In this document: positions 22,063 through 33,523 of the stretch, piece after piece
Position numbering within the stretch: the first letter of the stretch is position 1
Layout: each line of letters starts with the position of its first letter
DNA from: Marasmius tenuissimus
Lineage: Eukaryota; Basidiomycota; Agaricomycetes; Agaricales; Marasmiaceae
Direction of reading: 5' to 3'
Assembly: GCA_029532415.1 (NCBI GenBank)
Contig: JAQOTA010000057.1
Coordinates: 248,001 to 312,000, forward strand
DNA: 64,000 bases
The notes under the pieces: model-generated
Seen by the model: only the letters and a program-made list of their open reading frames with translations
What the model was told of the DNA's origin: nothing
Database searches by the model: none
Position numbers and translations under genes: made by a program

Positions 22063-24966
22063 CTAAAAACCAATAGTAAGAATGTCCGATTCGCTCGAAA
22101 GCGTGGATGAGAGTGGGGAGAGTAGGCAAGATAAGAACCCAGTGGGCTGTGCACTAGCTGCTGACGCAAATAATGGCCGGCTGAGATAGGCTGAAGCCAG
22201 CGATATGAAGGGAGAGCGTACCTTTTGATGCAGTGGATGTCGAGTGTTCACACTTGGAGTCTGCCAAAATAAAATTTAGGGTGATTTGTATGGGAAGGGC
22301 GAATAGAGCCAACCGTCTTGGACATGTTCGAATCGATCTTGGTCGCTTGCAAGCAGGAAGACACAATTGCCAACTCTAGTATGTTGAGCAGAATCAGTGG
22401 TGGTGGTGGGCTCAAAGCCGTGAGTGAGTTGAGCCGGGTGAGCTGTGGTGGGATCTTTCACTATCAAGACGTCTGCCGTCAATGTCAAGGGTCCAATCTC
22501 GAGAGAAGGCTCTGCCAGCAAAATCGGAGGAGATCAGACGACGGCAAAGAGAAGGAATAGGCGAAACGAGCCTTGGTTGACCTGTGCAAACCGATTCGAG
22601 TCGCTCAGAGGTTGGAAGATGTTTTGGTCCCGTTCGAGAAATCGAGCGAAGTCGGTGGGGGACGGGTTAAAACCTCGAAAGAGTTGATATTGGCGGAGGC
22701 TGCTGTAGGCATCATTGGACCAAGAGAGTGAGCGGAACCATTGAGAGAGTCGGAGCTCTGTTGGAAGACCAAAGTCGTGGCAGAGGTCGTCTGAGAGCGG
22801 AGAGTGGCCGCCTTCATCAAAGGACCAGAAATGAAGGGAAGAGGTGTTGCCATATTTAAGGTTAGGAGGTGGTGGTTGGACAAAGAGGTAGATTGGTTGT
22901 TGGGATTGTTGGCGGTGACAAAGGAATGGTTGGTTCACCGTAGTAACAGACAAGGTCGTTGGTAAGGCTGAGTGGGAAAACAAGAGAGAAAGGGGAGGAG
23001 TAGTCACGGTAGACTTAGAGTACGATCCGTACGGTAACAGAGAGACAGCGAGACGAGATATGGGGAAAAATCGAATGATATTGACCTGGACTAGGTCCAG
23101 TGTTTATACAAACCGCTGAAACAACAAAATAATTAATATACGAAATATGTCGTGAGCCTCGCAGGCCCCAAATCGATAACATAGACTCCTCTCCGTTAGT
23201 CGGCTTGACACCAGGCGTTTCAATCCATGCAGGAGGTGGGCTAGGCCTCTCAACCGTTGGGCGGACGGTGCAGGAAGGGGTGGAGCGGACCTCGGGATAG
23301 GAGCGTCTGTCAATCGGAAACGAAAGTGAAAGTGACTGGTACATGTGTGAGGGATAGTAAATTAGGGATGGATAGGAAATTAGTGAAACGTGTGGGAAAA
23401 AGACAGTAAGGAGTGTTTTGTATCAGAGTGAAGGAAAGGGAAGTGGGAGAGAATCGAGTGTGTCGAGATGGTGAAACATGTATGAAGAGAGAAAGTGAAC
23501 AGATAGGAGAGAAAGAGTGGAGGCGCAGAGCGTCCTACCGCAGCGGGCTTCGGAGTATGAAAGCTGGCCAAACAACGAGGCCTCAGGATAGACAAGCTCT
23601 GAGAGATGATGTTAGTGGGTGGAAGGGGAGTGGAAAACAACGACGCACTGTAAACACTTAGATCCTCGTCCAAAGAAATTCCACGAGCACCAAAAACACT
23701 CCACACTTGCCCCATCCACGCCCTCTCTGCATCCCAATTCCACCGCAAGTAAACAAGGCTTCCACCAGCGAGTGTGAATCCACTTGAGGTGTTAGATGGA
23801 AGAAGTGGATGGGTTTTTTAAATCCACCTAGTCATCCCATTTTCCAATAGTTTTTGATCTGAAAGACTATCCTCGTTGCTCCTCCAGGCATTGTTTGCGA
23901 CGGCGATGGGGGTGTTTGTCGAGGTCAAAATGACCGTCGGCCGAAGTACTCCTTCAGGCACGCTAACCCGGGCACCCGAAGAAACGACTCCACCAACGAC
24001 GACGTCATCGACTGCTTTCGATTTGAGGCTCGCCAAAAAGCGCAACAGAACGTCTTCTTGGACGAGCTCTGCAGTCAAAGGCAGGTCCTCGTAAAAATTC
24101 CAACCATCGAGACAGTGTTCTGGCCCTGATGGACCACGGCAAAACACTCCCCTCCCCGGATCCAACCACAGTTCTCCTTCCTCACAACGCAACTGCCTCT
24201 GTAATCATTTCATTCAACTGTATCTGAATATTGTACTGACTACTTACACACAAACTGTAGAGATACACCTTTCCAACAATCCCTGCATTCAACTGTGCAG
24301 CCGGCACCAGCTCTGCAGAGAAAATCAGTGGAAATAAAAATATGGCATGTAACAGGTCCGTACCATTGTATAATAATACCGATGGGATTCCTGACCGGTT
24401 GTAACCGTACATTTGAGGTCCATTCAAGGTTCTATAGCAACTTGAGCATCCACTCAATGCAAGGAGAGCTGATACACACAGTCCGCTCATGAACATAGCG
24501 AGGTCCTTTTCAAACGCCTGGAGCAAGTTTGAGCTTTCATTGAACAAATAGCGAATTGATTCCTGGCATACCTTTTTTGCATCTGGACCCCTGTATTCTA
24601 CCACCGTGAACGCTCTGCCTGGTTGGTCTACAATTTCTGCTGCACAGATGATTGTATCAGCTCTAGCATGTCCCACTTCCCATGACCATCGATCTCCCTC
24701 GTCCCATCGTCGCGGGTACTGGTGTACGTGGATATTCCTTAGCTTGCAGATATCGCCCCGCTTCACGTAGGAAAACTAGGGAACAATAAGACGTGAACCC
24801 CCCGGAGACAGCTTGAGCCGCTTACCTCGTCCAACTCGGTGCGTTCCTTCTCCTCCGCTTGTACGATTGTTGTCGTGTAATTAATTTGATCTCCTTGAAC
24901 GTGGCTGAAGCTGCCGCTCCCGCTTGTAATGGTGGTCTTCTTTGCCTTTCGAAAAAAAGATATCAT
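22063..24966 (-). pseudogene. GDQ family copy B, with an insertion in the C-terminal exon
   Basis: Exons by eye: 24826-24966 (MISFFRKAKK..., SGSGSFSHVQGDQ; 47 codons), 24572-24775 (68 codons), 24364-24517, 24248-24312, 23828-24198, about 23660-23782, about 22580-22912 (QQPIYLFVQPPPP, FWSFDEGG, YQLFRGFNPSPTDFAR), about 22390-22514, a short exon near 22230-22265, and a last exon ending at the TAG 22063-22065 (SPLSSTLSSESDILT). Exon phases agree throughout the 5' half. Between about 22912 and 23535 it carries roughly 620 bp that copies A and C lack; in the exon frame this extra DNA brings stop codons, so the copy is probably broken unless it is spliced out. One acceptor has changed from TAG to TGG, with a usable AAG next to it. 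Confidence 0.7.
24313..24363 (-). other. 51-nt intron that is readable in frame (copy B)
   Basis: Copies C and D show an intron at this place. In copies A and B it is 51 nt, divisible by three and free of stops (GTACGG...TCTGCAG in B), so an unspliced message would simply gain 17 hydrophobic residues. Splicing here is inferred from the paralogues. Confidence 0.55.
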
Positions 24967-25599
24967 TGGTCTTGTGAGCGAGTGGGGATGCTAGAGAGAG
25001 GAAGGTGGTGGTGGAAGATGGTGGTAAGAAGACAACCCGGGTGACAGCCCAAGGGCAGCCTATATCCATGCTGCGTTCAGAACATGCGATGTACACGCTG
25101 TTTCACTAGACAGCAATTCCTCTTTTGGGCCTCCGCCGTACTATGCCCATACGGCGCTCCTCAGTCCTGAGCCTGACCCAGTGCCGCTGTTATCGATATG
25201 AAGTCCTATCACAAACGCGATTGGGTCTCGATAGAGCTACTCACTGCTGTGATAAACACCCTCTTGAGTCTTCTAATGACGTCCAGTCTCCGGTAACAAA
25301 TCAGATTTGTAGCCCTTATCCGTAGATACGTTGAATATTATGCTGGTTGTATGCTAAACTATGCGAGAACGACCTTGAAAGTATGCAGAGAGTGCAGACG
25401 GAGTTGTATCTTCTGTGTATCGAGCCTCGGAGCGGCGGATGTCGTGAAACAAAGAGCATAGATCGGCATCGGCCCGGAACTGAGTCAGAATTTCCTGTGA
25501 AGCGCCCATTACATACCGCCCAAGCTTTGACTTCTCAAACCACCACGAGCCCCGACGACATCTCTCCCCTTTCCTTCAATCCTCACGCGACATTCACCA

Positions 25600-26073
25600 T
25601 TCTGCAGCATAAAAACCCAGGCCATGTGCATGATTGAGTCAAGTATTGGTTTTTGAGTCGGCGGTGTGCAATCGCTACCGATACCCGTCCAAGACCTCCC
25701 ACTGCCGACACTATGTTTCAACTCTTGTGTACATACACGAAGAGACAATTACAAGCAGCACCTGGTAGGACAGCAACGGACAACTGTATTACCCGAGTAG
25801 GGCCGAGTTTTCTGAGGTGCCGATCTTTAAGTTGCTTGTGGATTCGGGCTCCAGGGGGAAAACTAAATGGACTTGCATCGCACTGAGCCCTGCACGCTGG
25901 CACCGCCCACGCCAGCAGTGGGAGACTCTTATTTTGGTATTTGGACTCATAGTCTCTTGGTTCTGAACCGTGTAACTCATCCCTTCCTTTCCTTCCTTTC
26001 GCTCTGAGACGTCGTTTTTTCTCCTCTTCCTTCCTTTTTCTTACTTGACGTCTCAAGTCACGACCTGTGCCTG
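25600..26073. other. Intergenic, pyrimidine-rich run before the S8 pseudogene
   Basis: No gene seen. From about 25980 to 26045 the plus strand is strongly C/T-rich (repeated CCTTCCTTTC type), the usual look of a fungal core promoter/5' leader, ending at the ATG 26074. Confidence 0.45.
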
Positions 26074-28060
26074 ATGGCGAGGTTCACTTCACTTTCTACA
26101 TGTTTATTATTGGCAACGGGACAGGTATTGGCCAACCTCGTGCATACCATCCCCAATCGGTATATCTTGGAGCTGGAAGAGACTCACGATGTCTTCGCTC
26201 GTGACGCTTCGCCGGTGAGTCGTCTTTAGCCCTCTATCAAATGTCTAGTGATTTAGCTTTTCCCCTAGTAGACCCACATTCACAAACGGATATACAGTAC
26301 CTTCGAATCACGAGGCTTGGACTACAAGGTACACCATGAGTACGGTTCCCCGGGAGTATTGGTGGGTATGTCGGTTACACTCGAAGCGCGTAGTTTTTGA
26401 ACGTGTTTTTTTTTTACGCGTCAGATATGAGGCTTATCTTAGACTTTCCCTAGAATCCATCGGTAAGGCAATTTTGGACCAACTCAAATGAGATCGCGGT
26501 ATTCATATGACTCCCCACCCTCTAGGATTTTGAGAAACTACACTCCTTCCCCGGGGTTAGGTCCATCACGCCAGTAACCCGGTTAGAAAGACCAGTGTAA
26601 GTGTACGCCCCATCCAAGACGAATTTGCATTGGACCTGTTTTGACTCGTGCCGTTTTCACCGACAGACCCCTCAACAAACGCACTCGCTATGAAGCCTAC
26701 GATCCTAAGACAGCGCCGGTTACCGATACACTGCATTACATGACTGTAAGTTTATGCCACAATCCCTTGTTTTGTCTCGTAGTGGCTGAGGGACATCCCG
26801 ACATGCACAGGGCGTCGACAAGCTCCACGCGGCAGGTATCACTGGGAAGGGGGTTAAAATAGGCATATAAGTAGGGGCCCAATATGTTTCATCGCCGTCC
26901 GAACTCTGAAGTACTCATTTAGCATCGACACTGGGGTTGACTATAAAAAACCTGCCCTTGGTGGAGGGTTGGGCAAGGGATTCCACGTTGCTGGAGGGTA
27001 CGATTATACTGGGGACGATCCTGATCATCCCAAGGAGGATCTTGATCCCTCCGATTGTAAAGGACATGGGACTCATGTCGCTGGTATCATTGGTGCTCTA
27101 CCTGGGAAAGGGTTCTTCAACCTTACCGGTGTCGCGTACGGAGCCGAGTTGCACGCGTATAAAGTTGGTGCTTGTGAGGGTGGTCTTCCCACCGATGGTG
27201 AGGAGTATATCGCCTCTTATGTTTTGTATTCGTTCGGACTCACCTATCACAACACTTCAGCTATTGTCAAGGCTCTCACCCAGTCGTACGAGGATGGGTG
27301 TGACGTTGTCAATCTGTCTCTTGGCAGTCCGGGCGGTTGGGCTTGGGATCCTACCAACATTAAGTAGGAGATTATCAACCGATTGGCTAACATGGGACAG
27401 ATCATCGTTGCCTCAGCCGGTAACGAAGGTGCCGAGGGTTCTTGGTACGCCAGAACACCTGGAGGTGCAGAAGGCGCCATTTCCGTTGCGAATATTCAGT
27501 TGTCAGTCTAACCAATTGTGCATTCGTCCCACCTAGACTGACATGTGTTTTGATAGGCCTGTTGTGGCCCTCCAATCTGCTAAAGTAGTCATCGGAGATG
27601 AGGCCACGGTCGACCCTGTCGTCTACTACGATGTCTACCCATTGACGAATCGTACCGATCCTCTTCCGGTTTATGCGTTCAATAACGCCTCGAAGTATGG
27701 GTGTGGTGATCTTCCGAAGGATGTCCCCAATCTGGAGAACTACCTTTATACTTGCGATGTGGTGAGTGCTTTCGACGGAAGGTATGATTTCGCGAGTCTG
27801 ACTAACATGTCGACCGTATTCTAGGACAAAATTTTGAAAAACCTCGGTACGAAGGGGGCACAACAGCTCTTTCCCCACGGGTACGTTTTTCTTGTTGGCC
27901 ATTACCGACGCGATCGCTGATGACCGGATGTTGCATCAATAGGACCACTCCCAGGGACGGGTTGCTGACGCTCATCTGCAGAGGATAATCGATAAAGAGG
28001 TCCCCACCGAGTCCGGTAGAGCTTGAACTCTGAGTTCTCCTGCCAGCGACAAACGTCGAC
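26074..28060 (+). pseudogene. Subtilisin-like (S8) secreted serine protease, decayed
   Basis: The first exon encodes a signal peptide (MARFTSLSTCLLLATGQVLA) and the start of an inhibitor-type propeptide. Later exons carry DFEKLHSFPGVRSITPV, the catalytic Asp region (IDTGVDY, split by an intron), the catalytic His (GHGTHVAGI, about 27064-27090), the oxyanion-hole region (SAGNEG, about 27415-27432) and part of a PA-type inserted domain. Lesions: an in-frame TAG at 27365-27367 where a Gln codon is expected (K-stop-EIINRL); the donor after the KIGI exon reads ATAAGT instead of GTAAGT at 26867; and the sequence after about 27840 breaks down, so the catalytic Ser motif (GTSM) is absent. Confidence 0.85.
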
Positions 28061-28384
28061 ATCGGCCAGTTGCTGTCCAGGCTGACGCAGATTTTCCAGA
28101 TTGTTCGAGATCATCCTCACACGAACTCCTTCAGCAGCCAACCTTCATCGAGACTGTGTTCACCTTATCGATCCAACTCTCTCCTCAAAAACCGCCTCGA
28201 TCTGACATAGACGATGAAACAAGCATGTCCTTTCGATAAGTGAATCTCACTCGGTCTCGTCCCGTATCCCTCTAATTTTGGTCCTTTGCTCAGCCTTACG
28301 GACATCCGAAATATTATATCCTCAACAACCACTTGCCACAAAATTTGAGGAGGTACTCACGCCATCTAAAGCCGAAGGTTGCTG

Positions 28385-28800
28385 GCCCGACTGAACGAGC
28401 ATATATATGAACGTCTGGCTCTCGCTCTGCGAGCTCTCAACCCTGGGTCCCACATCAAGCCTCTCTTCAACCGAAACTTCAATCTTCCGAATACTCAGGT
28501 CTACGACAATAACTCAGTCGACATTGGGTAGCGAAGACAAGGACAACCCGGAAACCGACTTGGATGGCCTCGGTTCCATCCGGGTCGCTGAAAATGAGAT
28601 ATATCAGTGCCAGGCACTCATGACCGTCGTGACGGCTAGTCTGCAGCATTTTCTGGGTCGCCCAAGTGGTATGAGCCGCGTCAGTAGCACTGGAGGGTAT
28701 ATCTGGTTTATCCAATCTTCATTTTGTATTTCTGACTGTGAGGGTATTCTCGGCGGGAAAGAGGATTATCGGACATATACGAAACTTAGCTAACGAGACG
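28385..28800 (+). pseudogene. Coding-like fragment with a frameshift, unrecognised
   Basis: One frame reads NEHIYERLALALRALNPG and on to VYDNNSVDIG at about 28390-28528; the following residues appear in another frame (GSEDKDNPETDLDGLGSIRV to QHFLGRPSG, to about 28670). Composition is protein-like across the join, suggesting a 1-2 nt indel near 28530. I do not recognise the family. Confidence 0.35.
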
Positions 28801-28852
28801 TGCGGATTGGTGTGCATAATGATACCGGTACCGGGGGTCCAAAAGTCACAAA

Positions 28853-30873
28853 CTAACAACTGACAGTGAGAATATCCGAACCGCTCGGGACTGTGTATGA
28901 GAGTGGCGACAGTAGAGCAGATAAAAGGCCGTCAAGGTGCGCACTAGCTCCGGACGCTGATCATGGTCAAGTTCAATAGTCTGGACTCAAAGATAGGAAG
29001 ATAGGGAACTTACGTTGTGATAGGACGGAGGAGGAGGTCGTGGGACTACATTCAGACTCTGCCAAAAAGTCAGAACGTTTGTGGAAGGTGGACGCCCGGA
29101 CAAATCACTGGAGCTTACCTCTTTCAACATCTTCGCCCACAGGCTGGAAAACGTGATCGTATCCGAGGTGCTGAGAGAAATCGATAGTGGCGGGATCAAA
29201 ACCCCGGAGGAGTTGATATTGGTGGAGGAGCCTGTAGTCATCATTGGACCAAGACCACGAGGATAAGTTGGCACATAATTCGAGTTGAATTGGAAGGCCT
29301 AAGCTGCGACAGATCTTGGGTGACAGCGGGGAGTGGCCATCGTCATGAAAGGACCAATAGTGGAGTTGGGAGGCTCCGCAGTTGACCGGGTCAAGAGGGG
29401 GGGTGCGAATAAAGAGGTAGATTGGTTGTCGGGATCGTCGCGCACATTGAGCTCGAGAGTTTGAGACGTAGCCGTCTAATGAGGCGCGAGAATAGACGAG
29501 CTCTAGGGAATGTTAGAAGGTATTAATGAATTGGCATTCACCAACCCACTGTATTGACTCAAATTGTCCTTTAATGACAGTCCATGAGCACGGAAAACGG
29601 ACCATGCTTGCATCAACCAGGCCTCCCACACATCCCAATCTAACCACAACCAAATATTGGATCCACCAATAAGCGTAAACCTAGCCAAGACATCAGATCA
29701 ACAAGTACGTGATCATCACTGCAAACCCACCTGGTGAGGCCGTTATCCAAAAATTTCCTGCCCGAAAGATTAATCTTGTCGCTCTCCCATACATTGTTTG
29801 CGATGCTAATAAACGTATCTGTCAAAGTCGAAATGACGACTGGGCGAGAGAGTTGTCCAGGTTCAGCGGCGCCCTGTGTACCCAAAATAACTGATGCCAA
29901 GATAACTTTCCAGACTTTCTTCGACTTGAGGCTGGCCAAGAAACGCAACAAAACGTCTTCTCGAAGCAGTTCCGTTGCCAATGGCAGCTCCCCGATTCCA
30001 TGTATGCCCCCAACGGCAAGCATGGGTTCTGGCCCTGGTGGACCACGGCAAATCACTCCTCGCCCCGCGTCCAGCCACAGTTCCTCCCCCTCGCAGCCTA
30101 GTTGGTACTGAGAATAGTTCGTGAGACTGTACGCAGTAATCACAACCTATACTCACACTCAAGCAACGGAGATAGATCGCACCCAAACGACCCACTTTCA
30201 CGCCCGACTGCGCAACTGGCATCAGCTCTACAGCAGAACGTTAGTTATGACTCGACTTGATCACCTCGAACTCATACACGTACCGTTGTACAATATGAGT
30301 GAGGGGATTTTCAACTTGTTGTACCCATACATTCGACATACGTCTCGGGTGCCCGACCCACAAAGTCCTTTCAATAACATAGCGAAATCGTCTCCAAATG
30401 CCTGGAAAGTAAATAGAGTTCTAGCAACGATCGCGGAAACAGCAGTCTCAGATCGGAGCTTAGTGGCGTACCTTTTCCGCCTCTGGTCCTCTGTATTCTA
30501 TCACCGTGAAGACCATCCCTGGTCGGTCCACAATTTCTGCCGTACAGATAATCTTATCAGCTCGAGGATGCCCCTCTTCCGCGGACCACTCTTGATCTTG
30601 GTCCCACCGTCGTGGGTAAGTATAGCGCCCAATGTCCCTAAGGATGTAGATAGCGCCCCTCTTCACGTCGAAAAACTGGTGCGCGGTCAGAGTAAATTCC
30701 CAAATACGACGCTTGCTGCTTACATCGTCCCATTCCGTGCGTTCCTTTTCCTTGGCTTGGACAATTGTCGTCGTGTGGTTGTACTGGTCTCCCTGGACGT
30801 GGCTGAAGGTGCCACTGCCGCTCGTAATACTAGTGTTCTTTGCCCCGTTAAAGAATTCGGACAACATCGGCAT
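28853..30873 (-). CDS. GDQ family copy C, apparently intact multi-exon gene
   Basis: Exons by eye: 30724-30873 (50 codons, SGSGTFSHVQGDQYNHTTTI), 30472-30675 (68 codons), 30284-30401, 30157-30227, 29731-30107 (ELWLDAGRGVICRGPPGP), 29550-29680, 29119-29502 (RQPIYLFIRTPPLD, HYWSFHDDGHSPLSPKIC, YQLLRGFDPATIDFSQHLGY) and 3' exons near 29014-29058 and 28853-28950 (SPLSYTVPSGSDILTVSC, TAG at 28853-28855). Phases agree for the first seven exons with no stop or frameshift; the join of the last exons is provisional. No enzyme domain is recognised. The short N-terminal G-x-F-S-x-V-x-G-D-Q motif is the most conserved part of the family; from memory, similar motifs occur near the N termini of basidiomycete NACHT/WD-type proteins. 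Function unknown. Confidence 0.7.
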
Positions 30874-30949
30874 TGTTTTGTTATCGTTTTTGGAATGTTT
30901 TTGTCGACTCGTAGGGGGAGGGAAGAATTAGGAAGGTACTAATGAGTCT

Positions 30950-33523
30950 GGAGTTAGGGCAATTTGGATAGGTGTGGCATCCGACCTTTCAGTAGGATCC
31001 GAGGCGCCCTTTTTGAACCTTTGCCACAGCATACCCACACGTTCTTAGACTACATTAAACCTAATACCTAAACAGGATTTGGCATGTACAATCGAAGCCT
31101 GTGGTGAGGTCAAAAGAATGCGACTTACAAGCGCCCTCTTCCATCTAGGTCTTGGGCGGCAGTACGACGGATCTCCCAATTGTCATTGAAGGTAGCTGTG
31201 GAAGCACATGGTCTTGAAGAGACCGTTATTATCGTGGTTCAAGAGGAGCCCCAATCTCCTCGGGTGGTAATGAAGTCATCGACGGTGGTGGAAACAGGTG
31301 GAGACATGAACTCAAAATTTCACATGTGGCGGTGAATTACGAATTAGGACAGCCGGCGCGGGCCGCGAGCACATCGGAAAATTGCGATTCGTCAAACGCA
31401 GCTTCTTTTCCTTGCTACTGTGATTCGCCTAACGCCGGCTCAAGCTCAAGTGTCGTTCAACATTCTATTGACTGTGATTATTGCCGACTCGAACTTGGAC
31501 GGTAGTGGGGTATCAGGGTTGGGAACGAGGATGCTGACTTTGTTAGTTTATGGGTCCGGTACGCCTGTCTGTCGATATGTCCTATGCTCACCCTTCAAAT
31601 GAAGCTTGTCACTCAGCATCTCGTTCGAACCTGAGCTCTCTTTGCTAGATCTCCGTCGAGGAAACCGTTGTGCAGGTTGTTACACGTCGCTCGAATCCAT
31701 ATTGATTGCACTCTGACGAGTCAGTATGCCTTCATGGCCCCACCTTCAACTAAAATAGTCATCCGCTAGTTTCTCGTTCCATTCGTCATTCTCCTCTATA
31801 GCTTTGTTTCTTCATCACTACCGCAGCACATCGACGATTTCTATCGCCTACCCATCACATACCAACCATACGACCCATCGTTGGCCCCTTCGCCGCCGTT
31901 ACAGTCCTCATTACTGCACTTACCCCCAAAATCGACCAAGACACCGGCAGCTAAACGTCTTCGATGGTCTCTTTTCTCCAATATTCACTAGCACCCCCTT
32001 GGGCCTCGTGTTAAACATCTGCCAATCATCCATTCTCAACGAAGACACCACTTTTACATCTACATTCAGTCTCTTTCGCCCCGTTCAATCCACTGATGGA
32101 TCCTCGGCAAATCCTGACAACTACCCAAAACCAACTATGCTCCATCGCACACCAACCAGACGACACACCTCCCTCGCCAACATTCTAGTCCTCCGTGCTG
32201 TCCCCCTTGCTGCATCTGCCTCCAAGATACGCCGAAAAAAAACATTTCACCAGCCGCCAGCCGCCAGCCGCCAGCTACACGTCGTCGATGGTCTCTGGTT
32301 CATTGAACTCGGTGCTTTTAGGACGATGTCTATTCTCCGAGCTTCAATGTCGCCCGCCAGTTGGCCTCATTTTCAAGACGGCTCATTCCTAGGGATAGAG
32401 TCTCATGCACTTAAACCCCGCTACTGGCCACTGGTATTACCGGCTTCCTGAAGCCACGCACTGCTCCGTTTATGGTAATTCCACATCGAATCCTCTGATG
32501 TTGTACAGGTTCACGCACCTGAATTTCGCTCAGCTCGCTGTCAACCAGCCCTGAGCCCTGCCCTCCGGACGGTATAGGTAGTGAAGATTGAGTGTCGACA
32601 CGAAAAAAGGCTTCTCGCAGGTACTTGGGGCCTACGACGGTGATGGTGACTTTACATCCACGGTGAACAATCGAAGGGTGGATATCACTGCTATGCACTG
32701 TCTCTCTGACTCAGGCCTCCCAATAGTGAAAATTACCGCATGTCGTTCTGAGACTCTCATTTCTCGCTCCACGTTCGTGAACGACACCCCGGGAGCTATA
32801 GTTGACATTAACCGCCCGTGATAGCCTCAGGCTAGGGCGAAGATTCCGACTGGTCTTATGATACAAGATTTAGCATGAACTATGGGGTACAATGTCGTTT
32901 TGCCGGCTGCGTCCGTCGTACAGGCTCACCGGCGCTAACATGACGTTCTATTTCTAGACTCTCAGGATGGTCACTTTCTTAGTTTCTTTGACTATATTTT
33001 GTGCTCGCAACTGTTGTAGGACACTACGGAAGCTTTGGAATTTATGTTTCCTATCCCTCAATGACAATGCAAAGCTCCAAACCGGTGAGTTCTGGTCTAC
33101 CTGTCAGCCTACGAAATCGATTAGACTTCCAACACAGCGCGCATCTTCAACCTGATCCTCGCCACTCGTGTGAGAAGATTGCTGCCCCCAAGTTAGGTTT
33201 CAACAGCCATACCCCTCCATCTTCTATCGAAGCCCGTATCAGAAGACTCTTCGTAGGCGGGGGCTGGTGTCTTCCATCTTGTCTCAATGGTGTACTAATT
33301 ACCGATGTTTCCTACATTGCTATTGGCTGTGATTGGAGCGCGTGAACGCTGATGGGCATCACAATATTAACTTGTGACTTTCAAGTGGGGGGCGTGGGTA
33401 CAACTGCCAGCACATTTGACCGGCCAACAAGTGATTGACCTCACCTATAGGCTAACCTTCTTATAGAGAGACGCCTTAGTAGTCAGTACAGGCCCGGGTG
33501 TTTTCAAAAAGCCCCATACCGCT
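30950..33523. other. Gene-poor stretch, nothing recognised
   Basis: No family motif found. The longest frame (31804-32451, 215 codons, plus strand) is His/Pro/Ser/Thr-rich with no conserved block and is more likely a by-product of C-rich DNA. A short hydrophobic frame near 31420-31600 and another near 32967-33060 are not convincing. Confidence 0.45.

Noticed and set aside
26867..26922. AT-AC (U12-type) intron in the S8 gene
   Set aside because: The intron starts ATAAGT, not ATATCC, and ends in AG; a G to A change in a normal GTAAGT donor is simpler.
31804..32451. 215-codon plus-strand frame
   Set aside because: His/Pro/Ser/Thr-rich composition typical of C-rich non-coding DNA, no conserved block, no splice context and no paralogue in the window.
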